A DNA stretch of 64,000 bases from Pohlia nutans (lineage: Eukaryota; Streptophyta; Bryopsida; Bryales; Mniaceae): positions 7,711,501-7,775,500 of the forward strand of contig CM040094.1 in assembly GCA_022496805.1 (NCBI GenBank), in the 5' to 3' direction. The notes below the pieces were generated by a model. It searched no databases. It was given only the letters and a program-made list of their open reading frames with translations, and was not told the origin of the DNA. Each line of letters opens with the position of its first letter. Position 1 is the first letter of the stretch. Both the position numbers and the translations under genes were made by a program. Of the stretch, positions 34,897-51,207 are shown in pieces.

Positions 34897-35140
34897 TTAA
34901 CCCCTAAAGGACCAAGAAGCCCAAATCAGGCTTCATATTATTATTATATTAGCAGTTTTGAGTAGGTCTCATGTGGACTTTCTCTCGTTCAAGTTTATTT
35001 GTTTTTTGACCAACACATAAAATGTTCTTCATTGATTTTGGTGATTTAAAATTTGATCCTATTTGAATTATACTTTTCACAATATGATTGGTTGAATTTG
35101 TCATTGTAAAACCATGAATCCTTGCTCTTGTAGTTAGGGT
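34897..35140. mobile_element. TTAA MITE, family A, right end eroded
   Basis: The left end TTAAcccctaaaggaccaag is intact and is preceded by a second ttaacccctaaa 12 bp upstream, a doubled terminus. The body matches family A; the right end fades at about 35140 (atccttgctcttgtag). Confidence 0.75.
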
Positions 35141-35384
35141 TTTTGCATCAACATGTAGTCTGTTGTGTTTCCAGAAAACACGCAACTCATGCTAACATTC
35201 ACATTTATTGTTGCATTTTTCAGGAGAAAGAGTAAGACCATCTCTACTGGACACATGTAACTGGCCCTTGCTACATCCAAAACAAAGGCCTTCAACATTG
35301 CACTCCCCCACCCATATGGTCCTCAGAAGATGATGAACTTGGTGTGGGATGATTTTAATTTACCAAATGATGGAGAGGGGTGCC

Positions 35385-35536
35385 CCAAAGGTGTGACAAA
35401 GGTACCCAAGGGGTTAGCGGTTCGATTCCAGCTGAAAAATCTCTACTCTTCCTGATGGAAATTCCCCTAGCAACAAGTTGCCAAAAAATAACTCGTTTGC
35501 TTGTCGCGAGTTGCAAAGCAATTTACTTTTTTTTTT
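35385..35536 (+). mobile_element. possible tRNA-derived SINE
   Basis: A good RNA polymerase III B box (ggttcgattcc) lies at 35419-35429. About 100 bp later the sequence ends in an oligo(T) run, as plant SINEs often do. No convincing A box precedes it, and no target duplication could be fixed. Confidence 0.3.
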
Positions 35537-36343
35537 AAATGATGATGAACCAATCACAAGTAACCACATGTGGAGTGGGAGCTAAAAATATATATGTTAT
35601 CGTTATCCAAACATAAATTTTAGTTTTTCCACGGAGTTAAGAGGACTTCTTATATTTGCCATTTTTCCTGAGCCTTCTCTAAGCACATTCCAAAGGAGTT
35701 CAAAAATACATACTTTTTATCCCTATGTCCGTGTGTCAAAGCCCTTGCTAGTGTCTAAGTGGAGAAGCTCTAACGTCCCTATTTGAACTCAACTAAAGTA
35801 AACCACCCAATATGTACCATGTGACTATTTGTGCCACTTTATGCTCACTATGTATCAGTGTCTTAGAGCACGCCCCATCACCCATTTTCCACTCACTACA
35901 CCTGTTTCTAGATGATAAAGTACGTTTTATAATGTAGAGTTTGAAATTTGCACATGAAATATTGTCAATATGGCAAGTGGTGGTTCTCACATCAAGCATT
36001 TTGTCCAATTTTTTGACAAGACCGTGCTCTCACTTTATAAACTGAAGTTAAGTTAAGCAAATTTGTTCTCCACCGTTATCATAGTCCCAAGTAGTGACAA
36101 AGGTAATTTTTTTTTTTTTTTTGGAGAAGTGTGAAAGTGGCAACATAAAATAAAATGGTGTAGCCAAATATTTTAATATTCATCTGTATTTTGAATAGAA
36201 CTACCTTTTCATCCACATGTTTGGAAGATTTTCATTTAAAACTGGCAATTTCATCTAAACTATTTTCAAAAATTGGAACAATTTGGTATGATCTTTACCT
36301 TGAGGCTTGGTGCAAACCAATTACTTTTGGTGCTTTTTGGTTT
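35537..36343. other. gene-free stretch
   Basis: Nothing supported was seen apart from an oligo(T) tract at about 36107-36122. Confidence 0.35.
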
Positions 36344-36866
36344 TTAACCCCTAAAAGCCCTAGGGGTATTAGACAAAACATAAATGTGTTATAATATGTT
36401 CCTTCCATATGTTTGATGAAGTTTGGTTCAATAGACAAAATGTAGGGCATCATCTCTACAAATTATCTGAACAGTCGAACTTCCAAAAATAACTTTAGAT
36501 CCTTCTTTAATGAATTTAAAAGCATTAACCTTTGAAAACTTGTATAAATTATAATTTTCACTTTTAGTATTTAAAATTTAGCACGATTAGTTAAAGTTGG
36601 TTTATCTATTGCAAAATTCAAAAAAGAAAAAGAAATGATGGAGGGAACACCATTACTTTCCTCAAATAGCAAATCTTATAACACAGACAATGTAGAGTGA
36701 TCCACTTTGAAAATTTCTCAAGGGCGGAGTTTTACTTGGATTCACATAATTCAAATTGCTTTGAAAAGTAGACTTGATGTAGCATTTTTTGTTTTTTTTG
36801 TTTTGGACAGCTTGTTAGATTCAGGCAATGACCAAAAAAATGAACATTTGAGCATTTAGGAGTTAA
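36344..36866. mobile_element. TTAA MITE, family E (523 bp)
   Basis: The ends are TTAAcccctaaaagccctag and catttaggagTTAA. Longer copies in the opposite orientation lie at 44534-45077 and 52426-52975, sharing taacacatttatgttttg-type and gcaaattttctaacac-type blocks. Confidence 0.8.
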
Positions 36867-36913
36867 AAGCAAGTATGGCAATATTTGATGCCGGGCATGC
36901 ATGGCAATATTTG

Positions 36914-37048
36914 TTTAACTCGGACTTTCCACCATATCGGGACTCTTTGAAATCTACAACTGACATAAATCTAGTGAAAAAATTCCCACTACATCTGTAC
37001 CAATTGTAGATTTCAAAGAGTTCCAATATGGTGGTAAGTCCCAATTAA
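36914..37048. mobile_element. small hairpin MITE, family I, second copy
   Basis: The two arms are nearly perfect complements (gactttccaccatatcggga and tccaatatggtggtaagtcc) around a short loop. It abuts sequence that starts TTAAccccttaacgtaccaa, the left end of a further TTAA element whose right end I could not find. Confidence 0.72.
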
Positions 37049-37597
37049 CCCCTTAACGTACCAATCCATCACCAGGTGCAAATGTGGCCCAAAAAGCTGA
37101 GAAACAAAGTAGCATGTACTGAAATGAAGAATTTGGAGTTTTCATGACAAAACCGTAAGATCTTGAAGCTTATTGGGGTTATTGTGGAGGGTGAAAATTT
37201 CAGAAACAAATATATGGTGGATTAGAAGATTATAACGATTGACCATGGAAAATGTTGCGTTGATCAAGGCGGTCAGTGTCAATTCCTGAACTTTGAACAC
37301 AAATAGCATACAGAAGAATGATGAGAAAAATATGAAACCAATTGCATATGGTTCCAAATATCGTTGGCTTTCAAAACCACCAAAAATATTATAAAAATGA
37401 TGAAAATACTCATCAATGGAGACCTTGCATTGAGGAAGCATGAAAACCAGCTGAAAACTGAGAATGAGCAAAGCCGCCCATTTTGGGAAATTTCCAGTTC
37501 CCATGCCTGCCCTACAAGGCTTTTCCTACACTCCGATTACAGCCATTTTCTTCCCCAGCTTCCTGCTCCGGAGGTTCTTTACCCATTACAGGTTTGT

Positions 37598-37866
37598 TAC
37601 CGTAGTACCATAGCAGGTTCGTCCTAAAATAATTGTAAAAATAAAAAACGTAAAAATTAGAAAATTCTGAAGACAGAAAAACGAAAATAGAATAAATTAG
37701 TTTTTGCAATATTTTGTTATTTTTAGCTATTTAAGGTCATTTTTACTGATTTTTTTGCTAAAAAACGAAAATTGAGAAATTCAGTTTTTGAGACGCGAAC
37801 CTTATTTTTTTCAAAAATAATAAATATTCGTTCGACAGGTGGCGAACCTGCTATGGTGTTACGGTA
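37598..37866. mobile_element. TA-flanked TIR element, family D (269 bp), uninterrupted copy
   Basis: The inverted ends ccgtagtaccatagcaggtt and gaacctgctatggtgttacg lie between TA dinucleotides. This copy keeps the undisturbed site agctatttaaggtca near 37727-37741, exactly where the copy at 6924-7734 carries its TTAA insertion. A more diverged copy lies at 45552-45842. Confidence 0.85.
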
Positions 37867-37939
37867 TGCTTGGAACAGTGGGTTTTAATATTGCTATCCT
37901 TTAATTCCTTCGTGTTTACTGTCCTTGTGTGCGACCTTG

Positions 37940-38357
37940 CATAACATTCAGTAGTCTTTGAGCCTGCTGCCCTCCCTTGCATGGAATGATGTGGAATATC
38001 CCACATCATTTCATCCTTCCAACGAAATGATGTGGGATATTCCACATCCCATTAGTAGCTATGGGGGCACGTGGCATCAAGCAAGAGCAAGCAACCATGG
38101 TGCACAGTAATCAAAAGCATAATTCAACAATGTTTTTTCATTGTTTATTTAATTGATTCTCAACTCAATAGTGTTTCGTCATTGAAAGCACAATTCAACA
38201 GTGTTTTTCATTGTTTATTTGATTGATTCTCACTCAATAGTGTTTCGTCATTGTTTATTTGATTCAATAGTTCTTTCAATTAGAAATCACTGGTCACTCT
38301 ATATATAAGGTGGATGAATCTTAAAAGGCAGTCTCTTTGAAGGCTACTGAATGTTAT
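37940..38357. mobile_element. palindrome-rich TIR element, family G
   Basis: The ends ataacattcagtag and ctactgaatgttat are complementary. The inside has two copies of gatgtgggatattccacatc-type palindromes and three cattgtttatttgattgatt repeats. Related sequence, shorter and inverted, lies in a lysyl-tRNA synthetase intron at about 43675-43850. Confidence 0.65.
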
Positions 38358-38399
38358 GTGCACTGTAATGACAGTATTCCCTAACTTCACTGTGTATGA

Positions 38400-39175
38400 A
38401 GCTAGGAATTATATGTAAACATGAATACAGTAAATAAAGTTAATATAAATAACTTTCCATTAATAATGTACATGTACATATTCAGTAATTTAATTATATA
38501 CTAATTAAATATAAATAATAAATAATACTATAAGCTAGTAAATAATATACAATACTTTATTATATATTCAGTACTTAAATATAACTTTATATTTAACTAC
38601 TATATACTAGTAGTTATTATGTATATAATTATTACTATAGTATATGTTTACTATATAAATACTAAACAAATACATATTATAATATTATAATAGTAATAAG
38701 ATTATTAATAGTTATTAATAATTATTAATATATTAGTTACTAACTATAATTTATATATATATATTAGTTAATAATTAATCTATTAATATTAATATTATAT
38801 ATATAATTAGTAAAGATAAGTATATAAGTTAATATATATCTATTAAATAATTAATAGATAAGTTAATAATAAGAGTTAATATTAATATATTAATATATTA
38901 TAATCTTAATATTACATTACTGAATATATTAGTTACTAACTATAATTTAAATATAAAGTTATAGTTTAAATATGTAACACATATTAGTTTATAGAGTTAA
39001 ATATAAAGTATATTAAATTAACATTATATTCTTGGTTAACATATTTAGTTAACATATTTAGTTAACGTTATATTCTTGGTTGCGTGTATATTATATGGTT
39101 ACATAGTTATATACTTATTTAATACACTAAAACTCAAGAACTTACTAATATATTTATATTAACATATATAGTATT
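38400..39175. repeat. AT-only low-complexity sequence
   Basis: About 770 bp are made almost only of short tatta/taatat words. One segment (acatattcagtaatttaatt, about 38478) recurs almost unchanged near 49546, so part of this AT-rich sequence belongs to a dispersed repeat. No gene. Confidence 0.75.
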
Positions 39176-39425
39176 TATATATAGTTATTCATAAATAAAG
39201 ACATAAAGCTAGTTTTCATATGTCGCAATTTAATCAAATATTCGGAATATGGTACAATCAAATAAGAACCGTGAGATAGGGGCACATCTGAGCCGTCCGT
39301 ATTAGGGCACGAAGCTCTAACACCCAGGTCTGTCTCCACGCTCATTTCATCGCTCCCGGAGGTGTGAAATCCTCCGCATTTTGATTGGTTTTCTAGCTCT
39401 TGTTGGCCGCAAATAATATAGGTTA
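39176..39425 (+). promoter_or_regulatory. probable outer promoter of the lysyl-tRNA synthetase gene
   Basis: This ~250 bp of mixed composition lies between AT-only DNA and the 518 bp palindrome. Because the palindrome looks like an insertion, this stretch would formerly have been directly upstream of the gene and may hold its displaced promoter. That is inference. Confidence 0.3.
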
Positions 39426-39943
39426 GAGCATCCTCAGTCGTCTCCCTCTCAGCTCCCTCAAAACCAAAACCTATCTTTTGACTCACCTAAAATTAGAAAC
39501 TGAAATTACCATCATTAGAAGCGCGTCTAAATAAAAGTGAGATATTTCTCAAGAAAAAAAAAATTGTAAAAATTTGACGTAGGTGAAATCCCCCATTGAA
39601 AACACCACATTTTCAAAATTTAGAGGGAGTGCACCAAATTTTGCTTAAAAATGGAAAGATCCTCCCACACTCCCTCTAAATTTCAGAAATTTAGAGGGAG
39701 TGTGGGAGGATCTTTCCATTTTTAAGCAAAATTAACCACACTCCCTTTAAATTTTGAAAATGTGGTGTTTTCAATGGGGGATTTCACCTACGTCAAATTT
39801 TTACAATTTTTTTTTCTTGAGAAATATCTCACTTTTATTTAGACGCACTTCTAATGATGGTAATTTCAGTTTCTAATTTTAGGTCAGTCAAAAGATAGGT
39901 TTTGGTTTAGAGGGAGCTGAGAGGGAGACGACTGAGGATGCCC
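39426..39943. mobile_element. 518 bp near-perfect palindrome, PIF/Harbinger (Tourist)-type MITE
   Basis: The left end gagcatcctcagtcgtctcc and the right end ggagacgactgaggatgccc are complementary. The complementarity continues across both ~258 bp arms with few mismatches, meeting at about 39685. TTA flanks both sides (39423-39425 and 39944-39946), the target typical of PIF/Harbinger elements. High arm identity implies recent insertion. It ends 82 bp before the lysyl-tRNA synthetase ATG. Confidence 0.88.
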
Positions 39944-39983
39944 TTAGAACCAGCGCTCACATTGCGAGCTCTCCCGCAATCAG

Positions 39984-40011
39984 GTTTAGGGTTTAGGGTT
40001 TAGGGTTTAGG
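39984..40011 (+). promoter_or_regulatory. telo-box array (GTTTAGG)4 in the LysRS leader
   Basis: Four perfect heptamers end 14 bp before the start codon. Telo boxes (AAACCCTAA on the other strand) are a known promoter and leader element of plant translation genes. Two further, less regular ones lie in intron 1 (about 40500-40526). Confidence 0.8.
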
Positions 40012-40025
40012 AGTTCTCTGCAGCG

Positions 40026-44003
<3,978 letters not shown>

Positions 44004-44533
44004 ACACGTGTGGGTTCCTCCTTGGATCGTTGAGAGACTTCCATGGCTAATCATGGTGAACAATTATTAACAAGTATAGAGATTTTGTGTTTGCTGGGAG
44101 AAATTTCGTCTGTATTGGTCATGAATCTGAGATACATTTCTTAGTACCACGAGATTTTTGCGGGAAGCATCTGCGTTGCCTTTTTTTTTTTTCCATGTGC
44201 CATATTGAATGCTGTATTTCAATTTAGTCAGCTTATATGTATCTGAGGTATTAGAGTTATTTGTAAAGTCCCTCATCCCTTCTTTTTGACCTGTAAAATG
44301 GAAAGGAGAGGATCGGCATGATCTTACTGTAGACCCAAAATAGAACACTGGATGGATTGAAATTTTTATTCATAAAAACTTGGAGGGAGGGAGAAGAATT
44401 GGGTAGTGGGGTGGTACCATGAGGAGAAGTGATGTTAGAATGCTCTGGTACTAGCTCTGGTCCATGAAAAAAGCAGGACAGAAGACCGGATGCCTTTACA
44501 AATAACTCTATTACGATTTGCGAAACTGATCGT

Positions 44534-45077
44534 TTAACCCCTAAGAGCTCAAACAACCATTTTCTGGTCGCTGCCCGAATTTAACGGGCTGCTCGTAACA
44601 TTAAAAAAAGATTTGAATTGTTTTGAAAAAAAATTTACTGCATCAAGTCTACTTTCTAACCCAATTTGAATTATGGCAATCTGAGTTAAACTCAACCTTG
44701 GAGAATTTTTCAAAGTAGATCACCTCAACATTAACTTAGTGTTATAAAATTTGCTATTTGGGGAAAGTAATGATGATCCCTCCATCATTTCTTTTGCTTT
44801 TTTGAAGTTTACAATAGATAGCCCATCTATAACCAATCATACTAAATTTCAAACTTTAAAATTGAAAATTATAATTTATACAAATTTTCAAATGTTAATG
44901 CTTTTAAATTCATTAAAAAACGATCTAAAATTATTTTTGGAAGTTTGACTGTACGGATAATTTGTAGAGATGATACTCTACATTTTGTCTATTGAATCAA
45001 ACTTCATCAAACATATAGAAGACACATATTATAACACATCTATGTTTTGTCCAATACCCCTTTAGGGTTAGGGTTAA
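44534..45077. mobile_element. TTAA MITE, family E (544 bp)
   Basis: It runs from TTAAcccctaagagctcaaa to ccctttagggttagggTTAA, beginning about 530 bp downstream of the LysRS stop. The right end has a doubled gggtta, which shifts the terminal inverted repeat slightly. Confidence 0.8.
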
Positions 45078-45551
45078 TCAAAATTTTGTCCCACTCGGGC
45101 ATGGTTGTGATGAAAGTGGTCGTGACGCTCCACGAGGAACTGGTCGTCTACCGACAAGAGCATTGGAAAGGAAAATATTCTGCATGCTTTGCTTTGCTTT
45201 GGGCTCTTTGGTGTACGAAGTTTACTTTAAAAGTTGAAACTTTGTTCCATCAGAGTCTCAGACTGATATCAGAGTTTTTACTATCCAAAAAAGAATGTTG
45301 TTTGCAACTCTTTAGTGTGCAAAACACTTGTCTTGAAAACTCCCTCCGTTTGAATACAATTTCCTTGATTTTGGCATTTTCTATGTCCTAGATTTTGTCC
45401 TATGATTTATACTTCAAATGAGAGCCCTACCCCTATTTAAAACCTCATCAATATCTCACATTTTAATGCATATTTTAATTTTCTAGTATTTTTCTCATAT
45501 AAGTTATTGTTAAACGGATTTATCATAATAATTACAAAATGCTTGAAGTAG

Positions 45552-45842
45552 TACCGTAGTACCAGAGTGGGTTGGCAAATAAAACTTTCAAAACAAAAAT
45601 TGTGAATAACCATAAATTATGAGTACCAAAAATCGAAAATAGAATAAATCACTTTTAGCTATATTTTGACATTTCTAAGCTATTTTGGGTCATTTTAGGC
45701 CATATTCAAATTTAATATAATTTAATTTTCGCTTGAAAACGAATATCAAGTAATTCATTTTTTGACGAACCCTAAACCTTATTTTTCAAAAAATATCAAA
45801 TATTTGATTGCAAGGTGGTGACCTAGTTATGGTATTAGAGTA
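45552..45842. mobile_element. diverged family D element (291 bp)
   Basis: The left end taccgtagtaccagagtggg and the right end ggtattagagta are worn versions of the family D termini. Internal gaccaaaat and cgaaaatagaataaat blocks match. Confidence 0.6.
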
Positions 45843-46639
45843 TGAAAAGGTTATGGAAAATGTAAATAATAGCATTGAATAACATGGTGTAGGTGGCATG
45901 CTTTTTGAGCATACATAAAAAAGAAATTCGAAAGAAAAGCTTTCTCTGCGGTGTATATTGGAAATATAGGGTTTTGATCCTGAATGAGCTATACAAAACA
46001 CAATTTTAACAATTTTTGAAGAATGGTATATTGGATTAGAAAGCAAAAGGTACCCCCTACACTTTCTTAGTTGGGCAATTTTCATTTGAAATTAGTAACT
46101 AGGTAAGAATTAGTGTATAACTGAAAGAGAACCAAACATGGCTCCATAGGTCTTTTTGGATCCCTAAAAGCATCCGTACCGTTCCGCGCCATATGAGTCC
46201 GCATTGCTCTTTGGAGGGCCCACATCAAATATTGTTGTTGTTTCGCCATTGTCCAGAGTTCGACAGTGTTTCCAGTGCGCCCCTTTCACGAGAAGTTTTA
46301 GGAAGATTTTGGGCTATTTTTGTTTTAGGATTGGATTTTTGTTTTTTTGGCTTTAAGCCACTGCCGCCACCGAGGCGGGCTCCAAAACGGGTAGTCAACG
46401 CACTGTGGCTGCAGTCCGTACTGTCAGAGCCTCGAATCCCGCACTTCAGCCAGAGCCCTGGCTTGATTTCCCAAGCAACGGTGAGGGCCAGAACTTTTGG
46501 CGAGTCTCCACGGCGTCCAAGAGTCCTCCAAACACCCTATGGCGAGCCTCTCTTCTTGAGGAACGATGCGGATGCTCTAAGCAACCAAACCATCACCCTC
46601 CACTCTCTCTAGTTTTTGTAGCTTGAATTTTGCATGAAC
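45843..46639. other. no supported gene; GC-richer patch at 46190-46610
   Basis: A 139-codon plus-strand frame (46193-46612) covers a GC-richer patch. Its Pro/Arg-rich translation has no recognisable motif and a second frame is open over the same bases, so I treat it as non-coding for now. It could be the edge of a retroelement. Confidence 0.35.
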
Positions 46640-47305
46640 TTAACCCTTTAGTGCTTAGGGTACTGTATCTAGGAGCATTGGATTTCAGTGGGTTTTCCCA
46701 TTGTGATTGAGACTACCAGAAATAGAATGGATTAAATTAGAAAGTAGCCGTATAATTCTAATCTCAACTAGAGAGTACACATTTTATTAAAATTTGAGAA
46801 TCATCCAATGGTGGGATTGGAAGATTATAGTATGTATTTCAACCGTATAATGCAAGCTCAAAAATGAGATTTTGGAGGTGTGTGACTTCAAGTTAAATAG
46901 AATTTGGATTAAATTTTCAAAAATTACAAGTAAAGAAGTTCAGCTATGCCCTATGTCAACACCTCTCCATTGCAATCTTTCATATCAAGAATAGACTCAC
47001 ACATAATTATTGTGAATTTTATAAGTGAAAGTGACTTATCTATGTACGGTTTAGGACAAAATTTTATACATTGAAAATTGACAGGAATGGGTACATTAGT
47101 CAAGATTAGATTACACACACTAATGGAAGATGATGAAGAGAACACAATCCAAAAAAATAAAACAAGACAACAAACTTCTGAATACAAGAAATACTGCATA
47201 ATACATGTGTTGTATTTATAAGTATTTACTGTGTTTTCAAGTATTTGCAATATTTTCGCATACTATTGATAGGTATTTTGATAGTTGTACAATTCCAAAT
47301 TGTGA
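46640..47305. mobile_element. TTAA MITE, family F, truncated
   Basis: The left end is TTAAccctttagtgcttagg. The body is an inverted relative of 57121-57930 (shared blocks ctaccagaaatagaatgg, attatgtgtgagtctattc, acaattccaaattg). The distal end is missing after about 47305. Confidence 0.78.
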
Positions 47306-48960
47306 ACCGTCGAGACGGTCCACGCTCGCAGTAAACCCTTACCGCAGCCTTTTTGCGTAATTTTATATTTTGCATTTTTGCAAGTGCAGCGATTTAGCTG
47401 AGTATCTATTTTGGTAAAATGCCTAGTGGTTTTGATTGGGGTTTTCGGGCGCCGGTTGATTAGTCTTATTTTCCGGGTATTTTTGCCGTAATTTTTGTTC
47501 TAACCGGCTAATGATGGTTTTGTTGAGTGTTTTGATGGTAATCTACATTTTAGTCTAGGAGTAGGAACTTGGGTTTCTTTTAGGGAAGTGGGACTTGGAC
47601 TAGTTGGAAATGTCCAAGTTCTATTTTTTAGTCCTAAAATCCCCCCGGTAAAACTATGAGTTTTGCCCTAGTTTTCTTGAAGTTGGGGTTTGGATGGTTT
47701 AGGGTTGATGAAGGATAATTGATGTAGGGTTAGGGTGGCACTTGGGAGAGGAGGCTCCGCCCCTCTCTCTGGATCAATCGTTTTGTGTGTGTGGAGAGAT
47801 ATAGGAAGAGGGAGTGAGAGATAGGGTTAGGACGGCCGTGTCTTTGCATCTAGACTACGGCTAGAGTAGAGAAGTGATGATAGTAAAATTTTAGGTAGTA
47901 AAACTAGATGGAATTGCGGTTCTTTCAAGATAAGACACAAGTGATTTGATTAGGTATTGATGGAGTTGTAGGCGGCCGAACACAAGGGGGTTTGCTGCCG
48001 CCACCGGAGGGAGAATCAAGTTTGGAAGACCACAACTTCAAGGCGGAGACGCCTTTGAAGCTGAGATTTGGAGTACACAAGCACCATCAAGTCAACTTTC
48101 CAAGGCGCCAAGTCACAAGGAGTTTGGAGCAACGAGGAGGAAGAAACAACCGCCGAACCACACAGGGGTCTGCTGCCCTCACAGAATCAAAGCCCCAACT
48201 TTGGGCAGCCATATCTTGGTGTTCGCAACGAATTTGAAGGTGGGATTTTGTGGGCACAAGCACCGTCAAGTCAGCTTTGCAAGGTGCCAGGTCACAAGGA
48301 GATTGAAGCAAAGACGAGGGCGTGGCGGCCGATTGAGTGGGAGGAGGTTGGCAACCGCAAGATCTAAGGGCAGAAAGTTTGGGGACTCGTAACTTTCGAT
48401 TGGCGAACGCTTTTTGAGTGTCGTTTGCGCGAGCTGGAACGGAGCAAAGTCTTCTATGTTGTGCTTAAGTTTCGTAGCAATCGAAGCAAGACGAGGGCGT
48501 GGCGGCCGATTACGGAGGGGGCACTTTCTTACCTCCCTCTCTCCAATTATTGGCACAATCTAGTTGAAAATTGGCTTATTGAGGTTAATTAAGTTAGGAC
48601 GGACACTTGTAACTTAGATGGTGATTTTTGATTGCCAAATTCTCTCTCGTTTTGTTGTATGAATCCTCCCGTTAAATGGTTTTTATTCAATGTGCAAGGG
48701 TTGTTTTTGAGTATTGCATGGTGTAGGGTTTGAAATTGGGCTCGGCGGGGGTATAGTGCGGAAGCGCTGCCCGATTTTCCCGGGCTTAACTCACCTTGTT
48801 AAAATAATCATTGGGATTGCAAATTAGGGTTACGGGCACGACGCGGAAGCGCTGCCGATAATGCCGACAATTAAAACCCTACATTTTACTTACATTTCAT
48901 GATTTTTTACAACCAAATTTACAAAACATGTGGGTGCGATCATTGTCACTAGTGTCAATT
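47306..48960 (+). repeat. GC-richer unknown repeat region with ~178 bp tandem units
   Basis: Between about 47980 and 48520 three diverged units follow at ~175-180 bp spacing. Shared words include ctgctgcc, caagcacc(a/g)tcaagtca, gtcacaagga and gacgagggcgtggcggccga (near 48314 and 48493). Near 48760 and 48850 a gcggaagcgctgcc block is repeated. The look is that of an LTR-retroelement leader or LTR, but I found no polyprotein, primer-binding site or second LTR. Open frames in it are by-products of the repeat. Confidence 0.45.
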
Positions 48961-49459
48961 CAATTTGGAATGCCCACAATGCTCGTTTTTGGTCATGGGA
49001 ATGTGCTGTAATTTTTAAGTAATTGCGTATATTGGGCCATTAGGGTTGCTAATTGCCCAATTCAAGCCCATTTTTGGACCCTTTGTACCAATGGGAAATT
49101 GAATAGAATTAGGCAATTTCAACATTTTTTGGTCATTTTTGTTTAAATTGTGTGTGCTGCCATTTTAGGAAGGGGTGCAATTTCCCTCTTTTTGCCTAAT
49201 TCTAATCTCAAAACTAACTCATATTGGCGTATTTATTACCCATGGTGAATTTATGAGAATTAAGGCGATGTTGGCTTTTGTTTAAGGTGATTTTTAGGCT
49301 CATGGTTGTGCTGCCATTTTTGGTTCACACCCTCTCGATCTTGTTTTGCACTCCTTTTATCGATATGCCCTTATTTTGAATCATCTAATTCATTACTATT
49401 AAATAGCAGTCCATTGGCTTAACGGGCTGGCTATATGGGCGTTGACCGGGCAACCGGTT

Positions 49460-49680
49460 TAGTATTTATATAGTTCTGACTAATTAACTTATATTATATA
49501 TAAGTTAATTTAAATATATAGTTACTATATCATATCATAGTATTAACATATTCAGTAATTTAATTATATACTAATTAAATATAAGTTATATAAGTATCTA
49601 TATAACTACATATATGTCAAGACTATATATTTATAACTACATATTACACTAGTTCAAACATATTATAGAATAGAGCTCGC
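49460..49680. repeat. AT-only low-complexity sequence
   Basis: Short taatta/tatata words, including the segment shared with the block near 38478. No gene. Confidence 0.65.
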
Positions 49681-49930
49681 TTGTCTCACTCGACCGTTCC
49701 GCGCTGGAATCCGTCGAGGAGACAACCCAAGCTCAATGTGCTCAACGGCACGGGTCAAACATACGAGCACAACTCAAATTGCAACCCATATGCCTCCAGC
49801 ATTTGGGGTTGTAATTTTGCGTTGAGCGTTCAAGTTAGACCATATAGTCAGACCTCGATAACTGTTAAAACTCTATATGTGTTATGGAGATTTCCGCTCC
49901 CTTAAAATTAAGATTAGTAAGTGTTATGTG

Positions 49931-50314
49931 TTAACCCCTAAATGTCCTCACCTATTCTGAAAAGTCAAATCACTACAATTTGCATACTTGAAATATCACA
50001 TTGGATGATTTATAATTTTTCATTGATAGTCATTGGCACTATAAAGGTATGACAAAAATTTCAACATGATTGGAAGATATTTTGAATATTTACAAATTTT
50101 ATTATGTAAACAAGATAAAAATTCAAAATAAATATATTTTTGTCAAATTTAATATCAATTTTTTTATTTAAAGTAGATAAAAGTTACATTTACAAGTGGT
50201 GAAAATATGAAAGTGAAAAAAATAAAAGAGACCTATGATTGGAGCATTCATAGAAAGAATATTCTTAATATTCTTAACTTAGACTTAGTGGTTACCTAGG
50301 CACTACAGGGTTAA
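49931..50314. mobile_element. TTAA element (384 bp)
   Basis: The ends are TTAAcccctaaatgtcctca and aggcactacagggTTAA. The left terminus resembles family C, but the body is different, so it is probably a separate family. Confidence 0.6.
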
Positions 50315-50559
50315 CATTATGTCCACATAAACTTGACATTAATTTAACATCATATTAATATTGATCTAAGTACAAATAGATTAACATTAACTTACTATTA
50401 ATAATTTTGTGAGGCACCTTTTTAGATGATTCTAAATTAATGCTGGGATTCTTGGTTATGCGAATTAGCTTCAGCTCTGCAATCTTTCGCCGGCAACCTA
50501 GCTCATGCTTCCTTCTGGCATTGCACGAGTAGTGAACATCTCCACAAATTCACTGCAAT

Positions 50560-51080
50560 TCACCAAACAATTTGAGTAACTAATATATAATAGTAATATA
50601 TAGTTACTAGTTAATATTAATTATATAGTTAATATTAACTTTTATTATTAATGTACACGTAATATTAATATTAACTCTTATTATTAACCTATCTATATTA
50701 CTATTAACTAATATATAGATTAATATTTAAATATATAGATAGGTTAATTATTACTATAATATAATAGTAAAGATAAGTATACTGGATACGATATTACTAG
50801 TATAATAGTATAATATTACTGTAATAATCATAATATAGATTAATTAAAGCACAATTATTATTAATGTTATTACTATTAACATTAATATTAATAGTATATT
50901 AATAGTAATATAGATAGGTTACATATTTAAACTATACTTATATGTATTTAATTATGTTAATTATTTATATACTAATATGTACAATATATAATATAATTTA
51001 CATGTTTAATTAGTACTTATATGTTACTGTTTACATATTCTTTAACTTGATATTTCAAGTTCAATATAACTTTCATTATT
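50560..51080. repeat. AT-only low-complexity sequence
   Basis: About 500 bp of taatatta-like words, similar in texture to 38400-39175. No gene. Confidence 0.7.
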
Positions 51081-51207
51081 ATATGTTTGAACTTGTATGT
51101 ACAATGAATTGGTCTTTATATTCCCAGTAATTAATAGGTTTAATTAGGCTTTTCTGATAATGAGCATTTTCTGAGACTCTAACTCATTTCAGTTATGGCA
51201 TTTCAAG

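Noticed and set aside
35419..35429. RNA polymerase III B box as a tRNA gene
   Set aside because: No A box at the right distance and no cloverleaf can be drawn; kept only as a possible SINE.
45061..45080. Telomere-like gggttagggtta
   Set aside because: It is the eroded terminus of a TTAA element (family E), not a telo box.
46193..46612. 139-codon plus-strand frame
   Set aside because: Two frames are open across the same GC-rich patch and neither shows a known motif or splice partners.
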